From: Lachnospiraceae bacterium
GTDB taxonomy: Bacteria > Bacillota_A > Clostridia > Lachnospirales > Lachnospiraceae
Assembly: GCA_004556565.1 (NCBI GenBank)
Contig: SFGN01000139.1
Span: forward strand, 1-5,082
DNA length: 5,082 nt
Direction of reading: 5' to 3'
Shown here: positions 1-4,901 of the stretch, one piece after another
Layout of the letters: every line of letters starts with the position of its first letter
How positions within the stretch are numbered: position 1 is the stretch's first letter
The notes under the pieces: generated by a model
The model's database searches: none
The model's input: the letters and a program-made list of their open reading frames with translations, nothing else
Told to the model about the DNA's origin: nothing
Translations under genes and position numbers: made by a program

Positions 1-243
1 GGTCCGGTGTTTCATACGATAGTGTCCATTAAAAATGATGGACATTATTTTTGTAGAGCCGGAGGAAACAGACCAGACGGTTTAAATGAGCCGGTTACGT
101 TCTACCAGCGTTTGCTTGCCGCCGGAAAACCCAAAAAACTTGCTCTGGTCGCCTGCATGCGCAAACTCATCACCATTCTGAATACCATGCTCAGAAAAGG
201 GGAAGAGTGGAACGCCTCATTTCAATCACAGGTAATCTCATGA
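1..243 (+). pseudogene. C-terminal remnant of an IS110/IS1111-type transposase
   Basis: An open frame enters from the left edge and stops with TGA at 241-243. The stretch encoded from about 97 to 205 reads FYQRLLAAGKPKK, then LALVACMRKL, then ITILNTMLRKGEEW. This is the conserved C-terminal helical end of IS110-family transposases (Transposase_20 / serine-containing C-terminal region), DEDD-type recombinases that move IS circles using a guide RNA. The roughly 30 residues before it do not look like the expected family sequence leading into FYQRL, so a rearrangement junction probably lies around nucleotide 85-97. The RuvC-like catalytic domain is absent from the window. I treat it as a dead fragment. 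It could still be the end of an intact but divergent transposase starting to the left; family assignment is moderately firm, subgroup is not. Confidence 0.7.
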
Positions 244-476
244 CTGCCGGTCATTTTACATAATGACAGAAAGAACAACTTATCCCGCAGGCCTGTTGTG
301 ATCCGCCCTCCCACGGACAAAGCATCCGCGATGTCAGTGGGGCCGCTGCTCATAGCTGCTGATAGTGCAGCTTTCGGCTGTTTTTGTACCAAATACGGAG
401 AATTGCAAGATAGCGGGCAATAGCCACTTTTTTAACAGGATGTAAAGATGCTAGTTACAATATAAAGAAATCTATC
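244..476. other. Non-coding stretch downstream of the IS110-type remnant
   Basis: No supportable gene is seen between the transposase stop and the terminator hairpin at 477. The region holds short inverted repeats: CGGA (314-317) with TCCG (325-328), and AGCTGC (354-359) with GCAGCT (367-372), the latter followed by a T-rich run at 379-385. In IS1111-type members of the IS110 family the non-coding RNA that guides target choice is encoded downstream of the transposase, so part of this stretch may be the old right end of the element. That is inference. No IS boundary could be recognised. Confidence 0.35.
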
Positions 477-497
477 AAGCCGCTAGTCAAGCGGCTT
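477..497 (-). terminator. Hairpin terminator of the 2TM / CPLCGK operon
   Basis: A perfect 8-bp inverted repeat, AAGCCGCT (477-484) and AGCGGCTT (490-497), with a 5-nt loop, lies 6 nt past the stop codon of the 70-residue gene on the minus strand. The sequence beyond it on that strand is T-rich but interrupted (GATAGATTTCTTT), so intrinsic termination is plausible, though not the strongest form. Its position right after the last gene supports it as the operon end. Confidence 0.65.
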
Positions 498-503
498 TGG
501 TCG

Positions 504-716
504 TTACTTGCCGCAGAGTGGACACCCACCTTGCATAGGGGCAAAGTTAATTGACTGCGATTTACGGATGCTTTCATTGACGGCAAAGCTCTCCATGCCC
601 TCTTGCAGAGGTACTCTTCGGTTATCCTTATAAAAATGACTAAGAACCCGTAGGAACTCCTTTCGATCTTCTTCAGAAGCCTCGAAGTAAGCGTTAAGAA
701 TTTTTGCACTACTCAT
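504..716 (-). CDS. Small protein of 70 residues with C-terminal CPLCGK zinc-knuckle motif
   Basis: The function is not recognised. The product is a 70-residue, probably soluble cytoplasmic protein. Residues 1-30 look helical and charged (EASEEDRKEFLRVLSHF), and the extreme C-terminus is CPLCGK, a CxxC pair at Cys65 and Cys68 that could supply two zinc ligands. A full four-ligand site would need another cysteine pair, from a second copy or from a partner protein. The start is well supported: AAGGAGA at 721-727 sits 4 nt before the ATG. It lies 12 nt downstream of the 191-residue membrane protein gene, which also ends in a cysteine cluster, so the two are almost certainly co-transcribed and may interact. 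A hairpin terminator follows 6 nt after the stop. An overlapping 84-residue frame on the same strand has no comparable start signal and was not accepted. Confidence 0.75.
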   Translation of the reverse strand: MSSAKILNAYFEASEEDRKEFLRVLSHFYKDNRRVPLQEGMESFAVNESIRKSQSINFAPMQGGCPLCGK

Positions 717-728
717 ATGTTCTCCTTG

Positions 729-1304
729 TTAAAATTTCCCACAACCATCACAAACACATTTTCCCGGTTTCAAAGTTAGAGGAACGACATTACAAATATG
801 GCATTTTTTTTTGAAGTAGAAACAGGACATACGGTTTGCATAACGAAGTTCTTTATCACTCACACACAAAGTTAAGTCTTCCTGCTCCCTTCGCTCAAAT
901 TTTTCCGTCAAATCGTCTATCAAAATTTCCAATTTGGCTTCGTCAAGCTTACCTATTTTCTTGCGAACACTACCAGCTAGGTTATAAATGGCTGTATTTT
1001 CCTTAACGGAAGCCATGCAATCACTATATGAGCGATCCCATCCGGAAACCAAAGACCACAGCGAGAACCCCAATTGCATGATACTTGCCACACCGGCAAT
1101 TGTGATGCAAAGCGGCAGAAATGGAGCTTCAAGTCCGAATGATAAAACTGCACAACCTATCATCAGTGGAACAAAGACCCCAAGGAAGGTGACAACCTTA
1201 CGCTTCCAGTCTAAGGATCTCATACGCCTATCAAAAATTCGAGACGTACCATATGAAATAAATTCTATGTGTGCCACTTCAGCACGAGTTTTCTCTTCAT
1301 CCAT
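729..1304 (-). CDS. Two-TM membrane protein with C-terminal cysteine cluster (SLATT-like)
   Basis: The product has 191 residues starting at the ATG (MDEEKTRAEV); an in-frame TTG two codons upstream (1308-1310) is the alternative, and neither has a strong Shine-Dalgarno. Residues 1-36 form a basic, helical N-terminus. Two hydrophobic segments at about 37-57 and 59-86 form a membrane hairpin, followed by a cytoplasmic helical segment (about 90-160) rich in charged residues. The C-terminus carries Cys168, Cys171, Cys183, Cys185 and Cys188, spaced like a zinc ribbon (CHIC, 13 residues, CDGC). A 2TM hairpin after a helical N-terminus, with a W-x-Y pair and long helices after TM2, resembles SLATT-type predicted pore-forming effectors and small mobilome proteins with paired CxxC motifs. 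That resemblance is my inference and exact family spacing was not matched. It is the first gene of a two-gene operon with the 70-residue CPLCGK protein. An abortive-infection or membrane-effector role is possible but unproven. Confidence 0.8.
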   Translation of the reverse strand: MDEEKTRAEVAHIEFISYGTSRIFDRRMRSLDWKRKVVTFLGVFVPLMIGCAVLSFGLEAPFLPLCITIAGVASIMQLGFSLWSLVSGWDRSYSDCMASVKENTAIYNLAGSVRKKIGKLDEAKLEILIDDLTEKFERREQEDLTLCVSDKELRYANRMSCFYFKKKCHICNVVPLTLKPGKCVCDGCGKF

Positions 1305-1359
1305 AATCAATAAAACTTGTTATCCGGTGTTTTAATCTTTAATAAGACTGACCCTGCTC

Positions 1360-1388
1360 ATATTATTTAGAATCATTTAAAATGTCGA
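1360..1388 (-). promoter_or_regulatory. Predicted sigma-70 promoter of the 2TM / CPLCGK operon
   Basis: On the minus strand, TCGACA (1383-1388, five of six matches to the -35 consensus) is followed after exactly 17 bp by TAATAT (1360-1365, four of six matches to the -10). Transcription would start near 1353, giving a leader of about 50 nt before the ATG at 1304. The -35 box is one arm of an inverted repeat, TGTCG-5nt-CGACA (1383-1397), that could serve as an operator. Predicted by eye only. Confidence 0.5.
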
Positions 1389-1395
1389 TGCCCGA

Positions 1396-1685
1396 CACGA
1401 GAGATATCTCGCTCAAAACAGCCTGTCAGCGTAGTATCGAAGCGAGTCAGTTTTTTGCTTGAGATGGGCGATTCCATAATATTATCCCGTACTTTTTTCA
1501 GATAACCGCCTCCCATTAAGACAGTTGCTTGCATCAACGCCAGCCCGGCTAAGATGGAGGCACGGCACAGCCCGCACACGACTCGACGTCCACATAACTG
1601 AACCCCCACAAGGCCATGCTCCGCATGGCCGGGTAAAGCGGAGCCGGCGGCGACTTCCTTTGTGCTCTGTCCGGGGACCGGCAGG
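1396..1685. other. Intergenic stretch without a supportable gene
   Basis: Between the operon promoter and the strong minus-strand terminator I see no convincing gene. A 115-residue minus-strand frame (to 1373) and the tail of a 152-residue one cross it. Both run through the terminator hairpin and have arginine- or cysteine-rich translations typical of chance frames, and neither has a clear ribosome site. The part from about 1530 to 1690 is markedly GC-richer than the operon to its left. It contains a perfect hairpin, GGCCATGC (1612-1619), loop TCC, GCATGGCC (1623-1630), without a T-run. Confidence 0.45.
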
Positions 1686-1709
1686 AAAAAGGCGGGGATT
1701 TTCCCCGCC
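1686..1709 (-). terminator. Strong rho-independent terminator
   Basis: Reading the minus strand, the stem GGCGGGGA, a 3-nt loop and TCCCCGCC (1691-1709) are followed immediately by five T residues (plus-strand A-run 1686-1690). This is a textbook intrinsic terminator. It begins 7 nt after the TGA at 1717-1719 that closes the small frameshifted gene, so it marks the 3' end of that transcription unit and argues against the long frames that read through it. Confidence 0.85.
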
Positions 1710-1716
1710 ATCGTCA

Positions 1717-1895
1717 TCATTTCCGGATTTTTGCCAGGGCATCCGCCATGCTGCGGATTTCATCCCGTGCCTCCAAGAAAACTCCCGCAGAATATAGCGG
1801 TCAAACAAGCGGCGGGGCGGTTCACCCGGTATACGCAGCACATCACAGACCAAGCCACTGGCCAAGATATGTTCCACACACTCACTGGCAGGCAT
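1717..1895 (-). pseudogene. Small frameshifted gene next to sopC (about 59 residues when intact)
   Basis: The frame from the ATG at 1893-1895 reads MPASECVEHILASGL and continues through PGEPPRRLFDRYILREF to about 1782. It then becomes implausible (SWRHGMKSAAWRMPWQ). A second frame on the same strand takes over and reads LEARDEIRSMADALAKIRK, ending in tandem TGA codons (1717-1719, 1714-1716) just before a strong terminator. Restoring one base near the A-run at 1778-1781 would join the two into one protein of about 59 residues with a helical, charged C-terminus. The function is not recognised and I name no family. The ATG lacks a clear Shine-Dalgarno, and an in-frame extension reaches back into the decayed sopC unit, so the true start is uncertain. 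A genuine two-protein arrangement or a sequencing error is possible. Confidence 0.5.
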
Positions 1896-1898
1896 TAA

Positions 1899-2387
1899 TG
1901 GAATCGTAGTCTCACGCTGATAATCAGATCGACAATACAAGTGAGACCGTGGTCCCAGACTGATTAGCAGACCAACAATACGAGTGGGACCGCGGTCCCA
2001 GACTGATTATCAGACTAACAATATGAGTGGGACCGTGGTCCCAGACCGATAATCAGACCAACAATATGAGTGGGACCGTGGTCCCAGACTGATTAGCAGA
2101 CCGACAATATGAGTGGGACCGTGGTCCCAGACTGATTAGCAGACCGACAATATGAGTGGGACCGTGGTCCCAGACTGATTAGCAGACCAACAATACGAGT
2201 GGGACCGCGGTCCCAGACTGATTAGCAGACTAACAATATGAGTGGGCCCGTGGTCCCAGACCGATAATCAGACCGACAATATGAGTGGGACCGTGGTCCC
2301 AGACTGATTATCAGACCGACAATATGAGTGGGACCGTGGTCCCAGACTGATTATCAGACCGACAATACAACTGGGACCGTGGTCCCA
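1899..2387. repeat. sopC: sopC (incD) centromere: 43-bp tandem repeats with SopB-binding inverted repeats
   Basis: This is the cis-acting partition site of F-type plasmids, where SopB binds and nucleates the partition complex. The 16-bp motif TGGGACC-NN-GGTCCCA recurs with an exact 43-bp period, starting at 1942, 1985, 2028, 2071, 2114, 2157, 2200, 2243, 2286, 2329 and 2372. A twelfth, decayed unit lies in register at 1899-1914. Nine units have both 7-bp arms intact. The unit at 1942 has TGAGACC, and the one at 2243 has TGGGCCC. The units at 1985 and 2200 have a CG rather than GT centre, making them perfect palindromes. Twelve units, of which ten carry good sites, is what I remember for F, so this array matches F in size. 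It lies 92 bp beyond the sopB stop. A CRISPR array is excluded because the intervening sequence also repeats. Confidence 0.95.
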
Positions 2388-2479
2388 GATATAATATTCA
2401 GGCCAGTTAGTTATGTTTTCTAGCCTGTGCTAAAGGAAATTAAGTAAAGACAGATAAATGTAGACTAAAACGTGCCGCA
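2388..2479. other. Spacer between sopB and sopC
   Basis: This 92-bp AT-rich stretch separates the sopB stop from the last centromere unit. It holds no gene and no inverted repeat with a T-run, so I see no clear intrinsic terminator directly after sopB. Minus-strand transcripts from sopAB may continue into sopC unless stopped by a factor-dependent mechanism or by bound SopB. Confidence 0.5.
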
Positions 2480-3451
2480 TCAAAGTGCCGCTTTTTCAAG
2501 TTCCTTAAGAATGGCTTCAATTCTCTCTATACACTCAGTTGGAATACGAGATCTATCTAGGTTTAACACCATTTTATCGCCCTTGTACAACACTGTCGCT
2601 CCAGGAGCAAACTGATGTCGTGAGCTTAAGCTAGTTCTTGAGGCAGATGACGTTTTAAGCACAGACGTTAAAAGAGTGATGACTTCTTCAGCTTCAAATA
2701 TCACTCCTGCTTTTTTCTGCTCGTGAAGGTTAGATGCCTGCTGCTTAAGTAATTCTTCTTTATCTGTAAAAGCTCTTTGAAGTGCATCACCTGACCGGGC
2801 AGATAGTTCACCGGGATGAGAAAAAAGAGCAACAACTGATTTAGGCAGTTTAGCTGTGTTGATACAGCGGGTAATAATCTTACGTGAAATATTTTCTGCA
2901 TCAGCCAGCGCAGAAATATTTCCAGCAAATTCATTCTGCAATCGGCTTGCATAACGCTGACCACGTTCATAAGCACTTGTTGGCCTATAATCGTTACCCA
3001 ATCTGGACAATGCAGCCATCTGCTCATCATCCAGCTCACCAACCAGAACTCGATAATCACTTTCTGTAAGTGCAGCAGCTTTACGACGGCGGCTCCCATC
3101 GGCAATTTCTATGACCCCAGACACTCTTCGACCGAATGCTGGTGTCTGCTGACCTGTCAGTAGAAAAGAAGGGATAAGATCATCCAGGGCGTCTTCGGTA
3201 AGCAGTTCCTGGTCACGTTCATTACCTGACCATACCCGAGAGGTCTTCTCAACACTATCTCCCCGGAGCACCTCAAGGGTAAATTTCACGTCCCTACCAC
3301 ATACAGGCAAAGTAATAGCATTGCCACGAGCCATAGCTCCTACGCGCGCAATTAACGAATCCACCATCGGTGCAGCTGGTGCCGATGACGGAGTATCTTC
3401 AAGCGGTTGAGTCTTAATCGTATGTTTTGGAATGACAGGCGCACGCTTCAT
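2480..3451 (-). CDS. sopB: SopB, ParB-family CTPase and centromere-binding protein
   Basis: SopB binds the sopC repeats, spreads on neighbouring DNA as a CTP-dependent clamp, and stimulates the SopA ATPase to drive plasmid segregation. The protein has 323 residues, the F SopB length. In order it shows an N-terminal SopA-interaction region containing Arg36 (SLIARVG), which matches the F SopB arginine finger. The ParB/CTPase domain follows, with GSRRRKAAA at about 119-127 as the nucleotide-binding box. A helix-turn-helix DNA-binding region spans about 155-270, with Arg219 (SARSGDA) equivalent to the residue that reads the sopC half-site. A dimerisation domain occupies about 275-323. The start is clear: ATG overlaps the sopA TAA by one base (TAATG), with GGGAGA 7 nt upstream inside sopA, indicating translational coupling. 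The N-terminus (residues 11-40) and the last residues (KAAL) differ from F SopB as I remember it, so this is an F-type variant. Confidence 0.97.
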   Translation of the reverse strand: MKRAPVIPKHTIKTQPLEDTPSSAPAAPMVDSLIARVGAMARGNAITLPVCGRDVKFTLEVLRGDSVEKTSRVWSGNERDQELLTEDALDDLIPSFLLTGQQTPAFGRRVSGVIEIADGSRRRKAAALTESDYRVLVGELDDEQMAALSRLGNDYRPTSAYERGQRYASRLQNEFAGNISALADAENISRKIITRCINTAKLPKSVVALFSHPGELSARSGDALQRAFTDKEELLKQQASNLHEQKKAGVIFEAEEVITLLTSVLKTSSASRTSLSSRHQFAPGATVLYKGDKMVLNLDRSRIPTECIERIEAILKELEKAAL

Positions 3452-4617
3452 TATCTAATCTCCCAGCGTGGTTTAATCAAACGATCGAAAATTTCATTGC
3501 AGACAGGTTCCCAAATAGAAAGGGCATTTCTCCAGGCACCTGTTGAAGAGCGTTGATCAATAGCCTGTTCAAAAACAGTTCTCATCCGGATCTGACCTTT
3601 ACCAACTTCATCCGTTTCACGCACAACATTTTTTAGGACCATGCTTCCCCAGGCGTCCCGAATTTGCTCCTCCATCCACGGGGACTGAGAACCATTACTA
3701 TTACTGTATTTGGTAAGCAAAATACGTACATCAGGCTCGAATCCTTTAAGATCTACGTTTTTGAGCAGATCACGAAGCATATCGAAAAACTGCAGAGCGG
3801 AAGTGTAGTCGAACAACTCAGCAGGCGTGGGGACAATCAACACATCAGCAGCACATACAACATTAATCGTGCCGATACCTAGGTTAGGCGCGCTGTCAAT
3901 GACAATGACATCATAGTCATGAGCGACGGTTTCAATGGCCAGTCGGAGCATCAGGTGTGGATCGGTGGGCAATTTACCTTCATCAAATTTGCCCATTAGC
4001 TCAGTTTCAATGCGGTGCAGAGCCAAACAGGAAGGAATAATGTCAAGCCCAGGCCAGCAAGTAGGCTTTATTGCATAAGTGACATCGTCCTTTTCCCCAA
4101 GATAGAAGGGAAGGAGAGTATCCTCTGCATGAATATGAAGATCTGGCACCCAGCCGTGATACATCGATGCTGTTCCCTGGGGGTCGTTACCTTCCACGAG
4201 CAGAACACGTAATCCCTTCAGAGCCAGATCCTGAGCAAGATGAACAGAAACAGAGGTTTTGTAAACGCCCCCTTTATGAGCAGCAACTCCAATCACCGGC
4301 GGAAATACGTCTTCAGCACGTCGTAGTCTCGTACCAAACACGTCACGCATATGATTAATTTGTTCAATTGTATAACCAACACGTTGCTCAACCCGTCCTC
4401 GTATTTCCATATCCGGGTGCGGTAGCCGGCCTGCTTTCTCGGCATCCCTGATAGCCTGAGAAGATACTCCAACTAAATCCGCTGCTTCACCTATTCTCCA
4501 GCGTCGGGTGATTTTCCTCGCTTCCGGGCTGTCATCATTAAACTGTGCAATGGCGATAGCCTTCGTCATTTCATGACCAGCGTTTATGCACTGGTTAAGT
4601 GTTTCCATGAGTCTCAT
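3451..4617 (-). CDS. sopA: SopA, ParA-family partition ATPase and autorepressor
   Basis: SopA is the Walker-type ATPase that binds nucleoid DNA non-specifically when ATP-bound and is released by SopB, moving plasmid partition complexes through the cell. With ADP or ATP it also represses its own operon. Using the ATG at 4615-4617 it has 388 residues, the F SopA length. Residues 41-68 form a winged/MerR-like helix-turn-helix (RIGEAADLVGVSSQAIRDAE), typical of ParA type Ia. The deviant Walker A is AAHKGGVYKTS at 112-122, with signature Lys115 and Lys120. VEGNDPQG (141-148) is the Walker A' segment, and VIVIDSAPNLG (237-247) the Walker B region with Asp241. I chose this start over the ATG three codons upstream because AAGGA (4626-4630) lies 8 nt before it, whereas the upstream ATG overlaps that Shine-Dalgarno. 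The gene is intact and is followed by sopB in a one-base overlap. Confidence 0.98.
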   Translation of the reverse strand: MRLMETLNQCINAGHEMTKAIAIAQFNDDSPEARKITRRWRIGEAADLVGVSSQAIRDAEKAGRLPHPDMEIRGRVEQRVGYTIEQINHMRDVFGTRLRRAEDVFPPVIGVAAHKGGVYKTSVSVHLAQDLALKGLRVLLVEGNDPQGTASMYHGWVPDLHIHAEDTLLPFYLGEKDDVTYAIKPTCWPGLDIIPSCLALHRIETELMGKFDEGKLPTDPHLMLRLAIETVAHDYDVIVIDSAPNLGIGTINVVCAADVLIVPTPAELFDYTSALQFFDMLRDLLKNVDLKGFEPDVRILLTKYSNSNGSQSPWMEEQIRDAWGSMVLKNVVRETDEVGKGQIRMRTVFEQAIDQRSSTGAWRNALSIWEPVCNEIFDRLIKPRWEIR

Positions 4618-4639
4618 TCTGAACATCCTTTAATCATTG

Positions 4640-4720
4640 CTTTGCATATTTTCATTTAATCTTGCATTTTATTGCAAAGCAACAACAAAATTGCAAAGTA
4701 GTCAAAAAACCGCAAAGTTG
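4640..4720 (-). promoter_or_regulatory. sopAB promoter-operator with SopA-binding CTTTGC motifs
   Basis: Four copies of the SopA operator hexamer are present: CTTTGC at 4640-4645 on the plus strand, and GCAAAG at 4674-4679, 4693-4698 and 4712-4717. The last three are spaced exactly 19 bp apart in the same orientation, and the first faces them. This arrangement upstream of sopA is the known SopA autorepression site of F. The -35/-10 pair could not be fixed by eye. Candidates on the minus strand are TTGCAA-17bp-AATAAA and TTGCTT-17bp-TTAAAT, both of which overlap the motifs. SopB acts as co-repressor in F. Confidence 0.85.
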
Positions 4721-4901
4721 TTTAAAATGAGAGCAACACATCAAAAAAGGAAACAGGAAGAGCACATACCTCAGTCAATAATTATCACTAGTACTCGTAG
4801 CCGTCGTGTAACCGAGCGTAGCGAGCTAACTGGCGAGGACGCGCGCTAACTGTTCACACTCAGTATCCCTAGCACCAAAATAACTATCTGATGGTCAAGG
4901 C
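4721..4901. other. Remnant of the sopA-repE intergenic region
   Basis: The segment to about 4835 (GAGAGCAACAC, then GAGCACATACCTCAGTCA, then TAACCGAGCGTAGCGAGC and AACTGGCGAGGA) matches the F sequence between sopA and repE as I remember it. After that it drifts away and meets IS1 at 4902. None of the F incC iterons (TGTGAC-type repeats) is visible. No gene is supported; a 70-residue plus-strand frame here (4637-4849) runs across the operator and has no ribosome site. Confidence 0.55.

Noticed and set aside
38..85. Short acidic peptide MDIIFVEPEETDQTV as an IS orfA start
   Set aside because: Only 15 residues, no ribosome site and no recognisable family; kept only as an inverted-repeat observation.
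455..709. 84-residue minus-strand frame overlapping the CPLCGK gene
   Set aside because: It lacks a Shine-Dalgarno, runs through the terminator hairpin and has a shadow-like composition; the overlapping 70-residue frame has a strong start and a sensible end.
988..1335. 115-residue plus-strand frame antisense to the 2TM protein
   Set aside because: Shadow of the membrane protein gene; no ribosome site or recognisable domain.
1373..1720. 115-residue minus-strand reading frame
   Set aside because: It begins at the terminator hairpin, has no ribosome site, shows no family features and ends inside the promoter of the next operon.
1500..1720. Hok/Sok-type toxin-antitoxin locus
   Set aside because: The GC-rich hairpins were suggestive, but no Hok-like peptide with a membrane segment and no matching antisense arrangement could be found.
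1482..1940. 152-residue minus-strand reading frame as a real gene
   Set aside because: It starts inside the sopC repeats, reads through a strong terminator, and is arginine/tryptophan/cysteine-rich after about 1782. Only its middle part looks like protein, which I describe as a frameshifted small gene.
1899..2387. CRISPR-like array of regular repeats
   Set aside because: The whole 43-bp period is repeated, with no unique spacers, and the motif is the known SopB-binding inverted repeat next to sopB, so this is a centromere.
2450..2479. Intrinsic terminator after sopB
   Set aside because: GTGCCGC occurs twice (2472-2478 and 2486-2492), but as a direct rather than inverted repeat, and there is no T-run on the minus strand.
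4787..4850. Iterons or terminator in the sopA upstream leader
   Set aside because: The GAGCG/GCGAGC sequences are short imperfect repeats with arms of only about 3 bp; no regular period and no T-run.
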